Notes under the pieces: generated by a model
The model's database searches: none
Seen by the model: only the letters and a program-made list of their open reading frames with translations
Told to the model about the DNA's origin: nothing
Program-made: the position numbers and the translations under genes
Part shown: positions 21,620 through 34,353 of the stretch, in pieces
Numbering within the stretch: the first letter of the stretch is position 1
How the letters are laid out: each line of letters starts with the position of its first letter
DNA from: Falciphora oryzae
Lineage: Eukaryota; Ascomycota; Sordariomycetes; Magnaporthales; Magnaporthaceae
DNA length: 64,000 bases
Assembly (NCBI GenBank): GCA_000733355.1
Contig: JNVV01000001.1
Location: forward strand, 2,810,219 to 2,874,218
Direction of reading: 5' to 3'

Positions 21620-21914
21620 TGTAACCAGGGGTTAAAGACGGCTTGGAGAAAGAATCTCTAAATTGCAGATAATCTTTCTATGGGCTCAAGAGATGCTTGA
21701 GGAAGAAGGAATCTCTCGTGGAAGACATAGGAGATGGCAGGGTTTATATAGACCCTTTGTGATCCGTGCGAAGTATCGAGTACATGATTCACACTGCCTT
21801 CCAACCTTCACCGCTTGGCCTTGGGGCCGTTGACCGCCTATGCGGGTCTCCGAACCTCCGTAAGGCCGATTCGTGATGCCGATTAGTTAGGTCCACGGGT
21901 TCTTCCGTGTGACA
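21620..21914 (-). repeat. 3' LTR of B2
   Basis: 295 bp. Read on the minus strand it begins TGTCACACGG and ends GGTTACA. The polypurine tract lies just upstream of it in element orientation (complement of 21915-21929). Confidence 0.92.
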
Positions 21915-21987
21915 CTATCCTCCTTTTCCTAGGGCGCGTTTCGAGTCCTTCCGAGGCCCGCTTAAGGGATGCGGCCGTACCTATGTT

Positions 21988-24900
21988 TTATGGCACGCGG
22001 GGGTCCCTAGGTTTGTCGGGGTTGAGCCGATGAAAAGCAATAACGTGCTGCTTAGATCCGTCGGTATCGAAATGCTCCCAAAGTTCCCACGTCCAGTCCT
22101 TTTTGCGTAGGTAATCCTCCCACTGGACAAAGTAACGAACCTTCCCGCCTGTGTCCATAAAATCCATAACTTTCTCTATAACGAAATTTCCTATAACCGA
22201 AGGGGCCTCCTGCAATACCTGGTCAGGGTCAGGTCGTGCCTGAATGCCAGAGCGGTAGGGCTCGATAAGGGATACGTAAAAAGCGTTATGGATCTTCCAG
22301 GTTTTAGGCAGGGCCAGTCGTACCGCCGTGGGAGAGATGACCTTAAGGATCCGGAAGGGCCCGAGCATTTTGGCATCGAGTTTTTTGGCAGGGCGACGGG
22401 TCTTTATGTGCCGAGCGTTCAGCATAACAAGCTGTCTTTCGGTAAGGACCGGCGAAGGGCCTCTCTTTTTGTCGGCCCAATGCTTTATCCGTTCCCGGGC
22501 TTTCTCGAGGTGCCGTTTGGCTTCTTCGTGCACCTGGGTCATCCAATGCCGGTAAAGTTGGCTTGCTAGATTGCGTACTCGTCCTGGGAGAGGGGGATTA
22601 TTGGAAGCTGGGTGATACCCGTAGTTGGCGAAAAAAGGGGTAATGGAAGTACTTGCCGAGGATGTATTATTATAGGCAAATTCCGCCGTGGGTAGCAGCT
22701 TAACCCAATCGGTCATTTCGTAGTTTACGAAGGACCTAAGGTAGGCTTCCAGGCTTTGGTTAAGCCTTTCGGTTTGTCCATCCGTCTAGGGATGAAAGGC
22801 AATGCTTATTTTTAGCTTTATGCCCACCAAACGGAGGAAGTTTTTCCATAGGTGGCTTGTAAATTTGGAATCTTTATTAGAGATAATATCCAGAGGCATA
22901 CCGTGCAGTCGCCAGTATTTTTTGGCGAAAATGCGGATAAGGTTATCCGACTTCTTACCCTCGACTTTAAGGGGGACGAAATGCGCCATCTTGGTAAAGG
23001 GGTTTACTATTACCCAGATTAAATCGCACCTATCGCTTAAAAGGAGGTCCGTAATGAAGTCCATAGCCACCGTCTTCCAGGGCTGGTAATGCAGCTTTAT
23101 GGGTTGTAGGGGTCCAAAGGGGGCATGCCTTGGGGCCTTATTGCGTTGGCACTCCAAACATCCCCTCACGTATTCCCGGACTTTTGCTTCGATATTGGGC
23201 CACTAAAAGTGCCGAGTAATTAACTCGAGGGTTTTATCCATACCCATATGTCTAGCGACTTTTGTATTATGTTCGGACTCGAGGACTTCCTTTTGCAGGG
23301 CCTCCGTTGGCACCCACAGTCTTTCCTTATAATAAAGGAGGCCATCCTTAATTTTTTTACCTTTTTCGGGCTTTTAAAGGCGGCCCTGGTATTCGGAATC
23401 CGATATACCAGCTTGCTTAACTTTGTCAGTAAATTCCGTAGCCCATTTTAGAACTGGAATATTGCAAAGCCGGCCTGGGGATAGGAGGAAAAAAGGTGCT
23501 CCTTGCGGTAAAACTTCTTCCATAGGGTTATCTTTTTATCCTTCCAAGGCCGAAATTTTTGCTAGGAAGTGTTTTTTTTGCAGGATCGTCGTAATCGGCT
23601 AATCCTTACTCCCCCCTTTCTTAGGCTTGTGCTAGGGTAATTTCGATAGCATATCGGCCTTTTCATTTTGCTTTTTTAGCCGGTAGTTAATTATAAACCA
23701 ATAACCAGCCAGCTGTTGTGCCTATCTGGCTTGCTTTCGATTAAGGACTTTGGCTGTTAGGAAATATTCGAAATTCCGGTAATCCGTATAAACCTCTATC
23801 CGGTGCTTTGCCCCTTCGAGGTAATGCCTCCACCTAGCGAAACAATCGACGACCGCCAAAAGTTCCTTATCGTAGATTTTATAGTTGATTTCGGCGGGTG
23901 ATATTTTGCGCGAATGGAAGGCAACGGGGTGCAGTTTGTTGGTTTCGGGGTCCCTTTGGGATAGCACCCCTCCAAAGGCAAAGTCCGAAGCGTCTACCTC
24001 GATTTGCGCCGGGAGAAACGGATCGAAATGCCGGAGTATCGGAGGCGAAACGAAAGCGACTTTAAAAGCCTCGAAGGCCTGTTCCATTTCAGGGGTCCAT
24101 CGCTATTGGCTTTTTGGCAGGGCGTTGGCCGTCGTTATAGGCCTAACGATTCCTAAAAACCCCTTAATAAACCTCCTGTAAAAGTTGGCAAAGCCGACGA
24201 ACGACTGGGAGTCCTTAAGGCAGTTGGGGGTCTTCCATTGGATGATAGCATCAACTTTGTCCTTGGACATTGCGATGCCCTCGGGTCCTATTATATGACC
24301 AAGGAATTCGACCTCGTGCACCCCCCAGACGCATTTGCGAGGGGCCACGGCCAGGTTGTGTTTGGTAAGGCGGCGAAGCACCTCCTTTACTAAACTATCG
24401 TGTTGTTCCTTGGTCTTTGCGTATATTAGGAGGTTATCCAAATACACGAGGAGCCCGGCATCGATAAGGTCCATAAAGATATGGTTTATCATGCTTTGGA
24501 AGGTGGCGGGGGCGTTGATAAGGCCCATAGGCATAACCGTGAACTCGAAGACGCCGTATTTGCAGCGGAAGGCTGTAAGCCATTCGTAACCTTTTTTTAT
24601 TCGAATTAGGTTAAACCCAGTTTTAAGGTCGATTTTCGTTTTCCATTTGGCATTCCGAAGTCGATTTTGGAGTTCCGTGATAAGCGGGATAAGGCACCGA
24701 ATCGGGATTGTTTTGGCGTTAACGTCCCTATAATCGACCACCACTTTTAAGGGATCGAGGGGGTTTTTCTTTTCTGCGAACATAAGGGGCGAACTGTTGG
24801 CAGTTTTGCATGGCCTAACCTTGCCGGTTCGCATATGCTTTTCCAGCTAAGGTTTTAAAACGTCCAGCTCCCTTTGGCTCATTTGGTATAGGGGGCCATG

Positions 24901-27753
24901 GGTTAATTGGGCTCCTTCCTTTAGGTGAATTTCGTGGTCCCAGGGCTGATGATCGGGAAAACGGGTAGCGGCCGCTTCCGTCATAATAGGAAAGAACTCC
25001 CTAAACTCCTTTGGTACTGATTCGAGGCCGTCCGAATCTGCTTTGGCCACTTCCTTAGGGGAAGGAATACTATGCCCGTACTTAATGGCTGCAATAACTG
25101 CGGGTTCGACCGTTTTCATATCCTCCCGAAGGCGTAAGCCTTTTAGGGGCCGTAAGTCCTATGGCTTCCGGGCCCGGGGCTTGTTGCACTTCCGGCATTT
25201 GTCCGAATCTATGCGGATATCCCGAAGGTCGCGATCCAATAAGCCCAACGGTGGGTGTTGCCTTTGCCATACGAAGGGTAGGATAACGTCGCAATTTGGA
25301 TCCGTAGGATTAACTTCGAACGTTTCCGTAAAATAGTGCGTTTTGTGCCGGAGGGTAACGTCGACCACTAGTTGCTTTCCGGCCCTTGGTTCGACCGCCC
25401 CTGAAAAGGTAGTCATAATGCGGGGAATAGCTCTGTCAACCAAATGCCCTGGAAGCTGCTTGGCTATTTTGTCCGAAATAACCTTCGTGTCGCTACCTCC
25501 GTCCAAAAGGACCCGAACAGGTATCTCCTTCGATCCCTTTGCCCGTATATACATATGGAGGATCGGCCTTACGAGCTCCTTATCCGTTAGGGGCCTTCGG
25601 GCAGCAGCGATGGTCGATGGTTGTCAACAGTCATCGTCCGATTCCGAATCTGACAATTTAAAGATTCGTGTTTCGCTTGGGGCTTCCGAAACGAGGCTTG
25701 CAATTTTGGCCCTTTTAGCCTGTGGCTGTTCCTCCTGTTCGTCCGTCGCAAGGCGTTTAAGGATAGACTTGGCTCCGGCCGTTTTTGCAGGTGCAGAAGG
25801 AAGTTCCTTGCCGTTAGTGTCCTTTTTGGCGTAGCATTCCAACGTATGGTGCCCTTCTTTTCCGCAACGCCAGCAATCGGCCTTGGCCAACTTTCGTGCG
25901 TCGATATCGCGTTGTTCGACCCCTTCGAGTGCCAGTTTGGTCGTAGTCCAAACGTTACTCTTTTTGTCGGCCTTATCGTTGGCCTTCTTTCCAGAACGGG
26001 AGTTTGAGGATGGATTTTGGCTTTTGTCCTTGGAGCCCTTGCTTTGGCGACGGCCCGCGTTCGAGCGCTCCGAAGTCGAAACGGGCTCGTCTTTTCCCTT
26101 ATCTTTCGGGGTTAGCCCAAGGTTTTGGAGCATAACCTCGTGGATTTTGCCGGCTTCTTGGATTGCGGCGAGGAATTCTTCGTCCGTATCAGGGACTCCT
26201 CCGCAACGGGAATATACCAATTTGGTAATTTCCTTTGGAAGGGTGCGGGAAATGTGCTCCCTGAACATGACGCCGGACCATTGGACCGCTTCGTTAAGGT
26301 TAAGGAGCTCAGTAAGGTACTGAACGGTATCTCCTTTGTACTTAAGCTCCCGCATTTTTTTAACGTTACGGTGGTGTTCGGTGGCGTCCCGGAAGCGTTC
26401 CTGTAGTGCCGCCGAATAGGCCCGCCAGTTGTTTTCGAGCTGCGCGCTTCGAAGGGACCGAAGGCGTTAATGGTGCCAAACTTATGCGTTTTCCGTAAGT
26501 AGGGACCCGACCCAATTGACTTTAACTGTATCGTTAGGAAAGCTTTCGACGTAGGTTTCCATATAAAAGGTAACGCGAAGCCACCATAACTTAAATTTAG
26601 CCAGGTCCTTGCCGTCGTAACTGGGTGGCTTATTAAACTGGACTAGGTTAATAACGGCCGTAGGGATCGGACCACGCGGGCGAGCAGTTCCCTATTGGAT
26701 GGCTTTAATAAGGTCCCGCAAATCGGGGTCCTTGGAAGCCCGTCCGTTATTTTCGGGGGCATCGTTTTCCGAGGAGGAGTCCGAAGGTTCTGAAGGTTCC
26801 GAAGGAATAGCAATATGCTCGGGGGTTTCGTTAAGTGGCCCCTGGGAAAGCCCCTAAAGAAGTTCTCCGAGGCTTCCGGAGTGCCTGGGACCTGCCGTTG
26901 CGGCCTTGTACTGTTGTTGGGCAGCGGAGGCAGTAGCCCGAACTTGTTGCCGTCGGAGGTTATCGGATGATAGGGGGTCCTAAAGACCCTGGCGTGATGA
27001 TGCCGACGTTTTAAGCGCCGATTGGGGTAGCGGTTTTTCCGTAAAAGGGACGGGTTCTTCCCTTTCTGGAGTGCTTTGACGTAAGCCCGGTGGAAGGGAC
27101 GACCTTTGGAGGGCCGAAAGTACCGTAGCTGATCTAGGCCGCCTTCCTTATGCCGCAAATCGCCGGCTTTCCCGTACGGCGTCCCTAACGAGCTGATGCG
27201 TTTGGGCCAATATGCGCCGTTCGGCATTAGTAAGGGCTTCGGGCGATACGTACTCCTTAATTAGGAGATCCTGGATCTAGGCATCCTTATTGACGGCCCA
27301 GTTAGTAACTCCTTCCTCGAAGGTGGAAAGTCGTGCTTGTAGGTCCTGCAAATATTGTTGCTATGCCCGAGTAACGTCCCGAAGCTAAACTAGGGCTTCC
27401 GAACGGGTTCGTTATTCTCCGGCCAAAATGGCGACCGTGGCCCAAACTTGTTGTGCAAATGCCTGGCTTTTTCCGATAATCCGTTGCCGGAATGCCTTTT
27501 GTTAATCGGCGGAAGCGATTAGGCCTTCTTTATATAAAAAAACGACGGTATGGTACGCGTAGGTAATACGGTCGTAATGGGTCCTGATTTCGCGGATTTG
27601 TTCCCGATCGGCGAGGATTTCCTAGCTCACACCTCGGGATAGGGCCGAAATTGCTTCGTACGTACTAATAAATTCCCGCTAGATTTCGGTCATCCAGCCC
27701 GGGGGGTCTTAAAAGCGTCCCACGGATATAAGGGCTTATTGTTCGAGGGCCAT
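21988..27753 (-). pseudogene. B2 gag-pol polyprotein, one frame with scattered stops
   Basis: From ATG 27753 to the stop at 21988 there are 1,922 codons in a single frame. All open segments examined fall in that frame, so only nonsense codons break it. Order: Gag; zinc knuckle CWRCGKEGHHTLEC (about 25850-25885); protease LLDGGSDTKVIS (about 25485-25525); reverse transcriptase 24103-24834 with YLDNLLIY instead of YLDD; RNase H 23722-24087; integrase 22786-23169 with its zinc site (GCLECQRNK) and core; and a chromodomain-like C-terminus (YFVQWEDY, about 22110-22140). A fused Gag-Pol in one frame is the Tf1/sushi arrangement. The polymerase Asp-to-Asn change alone would inactivate it. Confidence 0.92.
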
Positions 27754-28308
27754 GTCGAAGGGGGGTGCCGAATATAGGATAAGTGCCCCTTGATCGTCGA
27801 GCATAGGTGTATCTTAACGTTCTCTCGGTGCAGACCGGGAGGGGCCTTCGGGGGCTTTTCCGGCCGCTTTTTCAAATTGGGCCGGCATGGTATCGGCAGG
27901 CATATCGGAATCGCTAGGCAAAAAAGGGGATTCCACAGCCGGCATGCCAAAATCGCTTGGTAGGGAAAGAGATATCGTTGCAAACGAGATGAGGGGGTCC
28001 GGTTCCCTGTATTCCTGGGCAGCGTAAAATCCCAAGGGTACAAGGGAGAATTTCCGGCCTCTTTTGGAATCCCGTGGTTTCTCCAGGGCGACTGAGAGGG
28101 TGAAACGACCCTCCTGTATATTCTTCTCGCTTTCGCCCGTTCGAGAACACCGGTGACAGTCAAAATGTCTGTGGTGTGGCCCCAGGGTTTTATTCGCTAA
28201 AGAAGGCAACAGTTGGGGCTTGGGGGTACCGACTGACAGGGCCTCTCCAAAGCTTAGGAGGAAAGATAGTGAGGCTTCCGTTAGGGGGCAGAGCGTAGAA
28301 AGATTATT

Positions 28309-28603
28309 TGTAACCAGGGGTCAAAGACGGCTTGGAGAAAGAATCTCTAAATTGCAGATAATCTTTCTATAGGCTCAAGAGATGCTTGAGGAAGAAGGAA
28401 TCTCTCGTGGAAGACATAGGAGATGGCAGGGTTTATATAGACCCTTTGTGATCCGTGCGAAGTATCGAGTACATGATTCACACTGCCTTCCAACCTTCAC
28501 CGCTTGGCCTTGGGGCCGTTGACCGCCTATGCGGGTCTCCGAACCTCCGTAAGGCCGACTCGTGATGCCGACTAGTTAGGTCCACGGGTTCTTCCGTGTG
28601 ACA
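28309..28603 (-). repeat. 5' LTR of B2
   Basis: 295 bp, the upstream LTR of the minus-strand copy, followed on the plus strand by the duplicated target TAAAT. Confidence 0.92.
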
Positions 28604-28608
28604 TAAAT

Positions 28609-31600
28609 GGAAAGGACCCTAAAGGATTTACAAACCCGAGCAAACCAAGCCCGCATAAGCATTACGCCGGGACGGACACAAGGACAACCCGCCGGTAATC
28701 CGGACTTTTCGGACTTTTCGGAATCGGATGATAGCGATAATAACCTGCCACCGAGACCTCCTAACCGAAGGCCACGGCTGTTCCGATTACCCTTTCCGCC
28801 AGGCGATAGGGCTTCGTAACCCCTTAGGGGAATTCCCCAAGGCACGGTCTTTATAGTTAACCCCGTGCAATTTAAAACCCCTAGCGCTTTCGAAGGGGAT
28901 CGCACCAAATTTAAAAACTAGTGGTTTGTGGTACAGGCTTATATAAACGCCTGCCCCCAAAGCTTTACGGGTAACCCGTACCGCATCATTTGGGTTAGGT
29001 CCCTCCTAAAAGGAGCCGCCCTCCAATGGCACGTAGCCAGGGCACGTTCATTGGAATCCATAAACGTTTAAAATTTTTGGAAAGGATACGTTTCGTCGCT
29101 GGAGAAACACTATAAAGACCCTAACGAAGAACAAACCGATGCCAAAAAGCTCCGGTCCCTAAAATATAACGGCGATATCGTCGGCTACCTAACGGAGCTG
29201 GGGCAGTACAATATTACTACCCGATAAACCGGTACGACCTTCCGGGATTTCGTCCGATCCTCGCTACCCGAAGGTATCGCCGATTTGGTATATGCTAATA
29301 AAGGTCGAATCCTTACGGACGACGCCGAATTCCTCGAAGCCTTCCAAAAGGTAGGGATCACTTACGAGCAAAAGCTCGCGAATAGAGCCTTTATTAAAGC
29401 TTTAATGCAAAAAACAGGCTAAAAGGAAAAGGGAAAAGACGAGCCCGTTTCGAATTAGGAGCGTTCGAATGCGGGCCGTCGCTGCGGCAAGGGCTCCAAA
29501 AACAGAAACCCAAATCCATCCTTAAGCTCCCGTTCCGGAAAAAAGGCCAACGATAAAAAAGCCGCCGATAAAAAGAACAACATTTGGACTACCAACAAAT
29601 TGGCACTCGAAAGAATCGAATAACGCGATATCGACGTAAAAAGTTGGCTAAAACCGACTGTTAGCGCTGCGGAAAAAAAGGGCACCATACGTTAGAATGC
29701 TACGCCAAAAAGGACACTAACGGCAAGGAACTCCCTCCTACACCAGCAAAAACGGCCGGTGCTAAATCCATCCTTAAACGCTCTGTAACGGACGAACAAA
29801 AGGAACAGCCACAGGCCAAAAAGGCTAAAATCGCTGGCTTTACTTTAAAAGCCCCAAGCGAACTACGAATTTTTGAACTATTAAATTCGGAATCGGACGA
29901 TAACTGTTAACAACTATCGACTATCGCCGCCAACTAGTCCCGAAGGCCTTTAACGGATAAAAAACTCGCAAAACCGATCCTTCGCATGTATATACGGGCA
30001 AGGGGATCGAAGGAGATACCTATCCGGGTCCTTTTAAACGGAGGCAGCGATACGAAGGTTATATCAAACAAAATAGCGAAACAACTCCCGGGTCACTTGG
30101 TTAACAAAGCTATCCCTCGCGTAATAACCTCCTTTTTAGGGAAAATCGAACCAAAGGCCGGAAAGCAACTAGTCGTTGACGTTACCCTCCGGCACAAAAC
30201 GCACTATTTTACGGAAACGTTCGAAATTAGTCCTACGGATCCAAATTGCGATATTATCCTGCCTTTCGCATAGCAAAAGCAACACCCACCGTTAAAGTTA
30301 TTAGATCGCGACCTTCGGGATATCCGGATGGAATCGAACAAATGCCGGAAATGCAATAAGCCCCGGGCTTAAAAGCTATAGGATTTACGGCCGCCCAAAG
30401 GCTTACGCTTTCGGGAGAATATGAAAACAGTCGAGCCCGCGATTATTGCCGCTATTAAATACGGGCACGGTATTCCTTCCCTTAAGGAAGTGACCAAAGC
30501 GGATTCGGACGGCTTTGAATCGGTGCTATAGGAGTTTAGGGAATTTTTCCCTATTATAACGGAAGCGGCTGCCACCCGTTTTCCCGATTATTAGCCCTGG
30601 GATTACGAAATTTACTTTAAAAAAGGAGCTTAATTAACTTATGGCCTTTTGTACCTAATAAGCTAAAGGGAATTAGATATCCTAAAGCCGTGGTTGGAAA
30701 AGCAGGTACGAATCGGTCGGGTTAGGCTATGCAAAATTGCTAATAGTTCGCCCCTTATGTTCGTAGAAAAAAAAAACCCCTTCGATTTTTTAAGGGTGGT
30801 GGTTAACTATAGGGACGTAAACGTTAAAACGATTTCGATTCGGTGCTTTATCCCGTTTATTACGGAGTTCCAGGATCGATTTCAGAATGCTAAATGGAAA
30901 ACGAAAATCGACCTTAAAATTAGGTTTAACCTAATTCGGATAAAAAAAGGGCACGAATGGTTTACGGCCTTCCGTTGCAAATACGGCGTTTTCGAGTTTA
31001 CGGTTATGCCTATGGGCTTTATTAACGCCCCCGCTACTTTCCAAAGCATAATGAACTATATTTTTATAAACTTTATTAATACCGGGTTCTTCGTGTATTT
31101 GGATGACCTTTTAATATACGCAAAAATTAAGGAACAATACGATAGTTTGGTAAAGGAGGTGTTTCGCCGCTTTACTAAATATAACTTGGCCGTAGCCTTT
31201 CGCAAATGCGTTTGGGGGGTATACGAAGTCGAGTTTTTTAGTTACATAATAGGACCCGAGGGTATCGCAATGTCTAAGGACAAAGTTGATGCTATTATTT
31301 AATGGAAGGCCCCTAACTGCTTTAAGGACTCCCAGTTGTTCGTTGGTTTTGCTAACTTTTATAAAAGGTTTATTAAAGGGTTTTTAAAAATCGTTAGGCT
31401 TATAACGACGGCTAACGCTTTGTTTAAAAGCTAATAGCGATAAACCCCCGAAATGGAATAAGCTTTCGAAGCTTTTAAAGTTGCTTTCGTTTCGCTTCCG
31501 ATACTCCGGTATTTCGACCCATCTTTTTTAGTACAAATTAAAATGAACGCTTCGGACTTTGCCTTTGGAGGGGTGTTATTCCAAAGGGACCCCGAAACTA

Positions 31601-33553
31601 ATAAATTACACCCCGTTGCTTTTTATTTACGCAAAATGTCGCCCGCCGAAATTAATTATAAAATCTACGATAAGGAACTTTTAGCGGTCGTTAATTGCTT
31701 CGTTAGGTGGAAATATTACCTCGAAGGGGCAAAGTACCGGATAAAGGTTTATACGGATTACCGGAACTTTAAATATTTCCTAACGGCTAAAGTTTTTAAT
31801 CGAAGGCAAGTTAGATGGGCATAATAGCTGGTTGGTTATTGGTTTATAATTAACTACCGGCTAGGAAAGCAAAATGAAAAGGCCGATGTGCTGTTAAAAT
31901 TATTTTAGCATAAGTTTAAAAAAGGGGGGAATAAGGATTAGCCGATTACGACGATTTTGCAAAAAAAACACTTTTTAGCAAGAATTTCGGCTTTGGAAGG
32001 ATAAGGAGATAACCCTATGGAAGAAGCTTTGCCGTAAGGAGCACCTTTTTTCCTTTTATCCTTAGGCCGGTTTTATAGTATTTCAGTCCTAAAATGGGCT
32101 ACGGAATTTATTAATAAAGTTAAGTAAGCTGGTATATCAGATTCCGAATACCAGGGCCGCCTTTAAAAGCCCGAAAAGGGTGAAAAAGTTGAGGATAGCT
32201 TTTTTTATTATAAGGAAAAATTGTGGGTGCTAACGGAGGCTTTGCAAAAGGAAGTTTTCGAGTCCGAATATAATATAAAAGTCGCTGGATATATGGGTAT
32301 AAATAAAACCTTCGAATTAATTACTCGGCACTTTTGGTAGCCTAATATCGAGGCAAAAGTCCGGGAATACGTAAGGGGATGTTTGGAGTGCTAACGCAAT
32401 AAGGCCCTAAGGCATGCCCCTTTTGGACCCCTATAACCTATGGAGCTGTATTACCAGCTTTGGAAAACGGTGGCTATGGATTTTATTACGGACCTCCTTT
32501 TAAGCGATGGGTGCGATTTAATTTAGGTAATGGTAGACCCCTTTACCAAAATGGCGTATTTCGTTCCTTTTAAAATCGAGGGTAAGAAATCGGATAATTT
32601 TATCCGCATTTTCGCTAAAAAAATACTGGCGATTGCACGGTGTGCCTTTGGATATTATCTTTAATAGAAATTCCAGATTTACGAGCCATTTGTGGAAAGA
32701 TTTCCTCCGTTTGGTAGGTATTAAGCTAAAAATGAGCATTGCCTTTTATCCTTAAACGGATGGATAAATTGAAAGGTTTAACTAAAGCTTGGAAGCTTAT
32801 TTTAGGTTTTTCGTAAATTACGAAATAATTAATTAGGTCGAGCTATTACTTACGGCGGAATTTGCTTATAATAATATATTTTCGGCAAATACCTCCATTA
32901 CTCCTTTTTTCGCTAATTACGGGTATTACCTAGCTTCCAATAATCCCCTTTTCCTAAAACGAATACGCAATCCAGCAAGCCAACTTTACCGGCATTGGAT
33001 GACCTAAGTGCACGAAAAAGCCAAACAATACCTCGAAAAAGCCCGGGAACGAATGAAGCATTAGGCCGACAAAAGGAAAAGCCCTTCGCCGGTTTTTACC
33101 GAAGGATAATTCGTTATATTAAACGCCCGGCATATAAAAACCCGTCGCCCCGCCAAAAAATTCGATGCCAAAATGCTCGGGCCCTTCCGGATCCTTAAAG
33201 TTATTTCTCCCACGGCGGTACGATTGGCCCTGTTTAAAACTTGGAAAATCCATAACGCTTTCCACGTGTCCCTTATCGAACCCTACCGCTTTAGCATTTA
33301 GGCAAAACCTGACCCTAACCAGGTATTGCGGGAGGCCCCTTCGGTTATAGGAAATTTCGTTATAAAAAAGGTTATGGATTTTATAGATACAGGCGGGAAG
33401 GTTCGTTACTTTGTCCGATAGGAAGATTACCTACGAAAAAAGGACTGGACGTGGGAACCTTGGGAGCATTTCGATACCGACGGATCTAAGCAATACGTTG
33501 TTGCCTTTTATTAGCTTAACCCCGATAAGCCTAGGGACCCCCGCGTGCTATAA
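28609..33553 (+). pseudogene. B1 gag-pol, remainder, heavily mutated
   Basis: Continues B1 gag after the inner insertion. The combined length with 20799-21619 is 5,766 nt, exactly that of B2. Two compensating single-base differences are seen: one base lost near 29640 (GACGTAAAAAG against GACGCACGAAAG in B2) and one A gained near 32625 (seven A against six). Parts: the zinc knuckle RCGKKGHHTLEC (about 29665-29700) with its first Cys kept but the next Trp a stop; protease 29986-30273 with LLNGGSD (active Asp changed to Asn); reverse transcriptase 30694-31302 with intact YLDDLLIY; RNase H 31543-31824; integrase about 32280-32760; and a chromodomain-like end about 33350-33540. Dozens of TAA/TAG codons are present. 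Confidence 0.9.
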
Positions 33554-33626
33554 GATATAAGCACAGCCGCATCCCTTAAGCGGGCTTTAAAAGGTTTCGA
33601 AACGCGCCCTAGGAAAAGGAGGATAG

Positions 33627-33912
33627 TGTTACACGGAAGAACCTGTGGACTCACCTAATCGGCCCCACAGAAGGTCCGGGAACCGGTATAGGTGCCTAAC
33701 GGCCCCGAGGCCCAAAGGCCGAAAGCCGGAGGGGCAGTGTGAATTATGTACTTAATATTTCGCACGGATTACAGGGTGGTTTATATAAACCCTGCCATCT
33801 CTTATGTCCTCCATAAGAGATTCCTTCTTCCTCAAGCATCTCTTGAGCCCATAGAAAGATTATCTGCAATCTAGAGATTCTTTCTCCAAGCCGTCTTTGA
33901 CCCCTTGTTACA
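33627..33912 (+). repeat. 3' LTR of B1
   Basis: 286 bp, starting TGTTACACGG (TGTCACACGG in the partner) and ending TTGTTACA, then target duplicate GTGTA. Confidence 0.92.
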
Positions 33913-33917
33913 GTGTA

Positions 33918-34353
33918 TATACGGCCGTTTCCTGCTCCCTCTCTGGCAGATAGATTACTTCCACCTCATGCACAATAAAGACGCTTCTTCTACGGACCCC
34001 AACGATCGCTGTCCACCCCTTTTGGAGACCTCCGCGCCTACAAGAGAGACATTCCTACCAACAGTTTTAGCGATTCGATAGCTCACCGCAACCCCCAACC
34101 TAAAAAGCTAGAAGACATAGCGTTCCCTCGACATTTTGTATCCCGTGTCCCTGTGTCTATTCAGCCGAGGCTGCAAGAGCGTCACCTTGCCTAGATGACA
34201 GTTACCAGCCATGTGCTATTGCTCCCAAGTCCAAAAATCTTCCAGCAAAAAGCATCGCAACCACCTCCACCACCTATCCGGTTTTCCAACCTTGAAAGAC
34301 TTTGGGCTCGGCTTGTTCTTCCCGAAAGAGTCCTTGTCCTTGCACTTGCTGCC
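33918..34353. other. unique flank of the transposon island
   Basis: Single-copy sequence between the B1 3' LTR and the stop codon of the YTH gene. It probably holds that gene's 3' untranslated region and polyadenylation signals. No gene is seen. Confidence 0.5.

Larger units (their letters stand above)
21620..28603 (-). mobile_element. inner Gypsy chromovirus-like element B2
   Basis: A complete 6,984-bp element with 295-bp LTRs at 21620-21914 and 28309-28603 and target duplication TAAAT (21615-21619 and 28604-28608). It belongs to the same family as B1 but lies in the opposite orientation inside B1 gag. The two LTRs differ at only a few positions, all transitions in my comparison (for example GGTTAAAG against GGTCAAAG). 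It carries the same self-complementary stretch next to its 5' LTR (AATAATCTTTCT on the minus strand). Confidence 0.95.
19957..33912 (+). mobile_element. outer Gypsy chromovirus-like element B1, interrupted
   Basis: 286-bp LTRs at 19957-20242 and 33627-33912, with target duplication GTGTA (19952-19956 and 33913-33917). Without the inserted copy (21620-28603 plus one 5-bp duplication) it is 6,967 bp. A purine-rich tract (GGAAAAGGAGGATAG) precedes the 3' LTR. Immediately inside the 5' LTR, ATAATCTTTCT (20244-20254) is the exact reverse complement of an 11-nt stretch within the LTR (20183-20193), the arrangement known for Tf1 self-priming. It is much more degraded than the inner copy. Confidence 0.95.
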
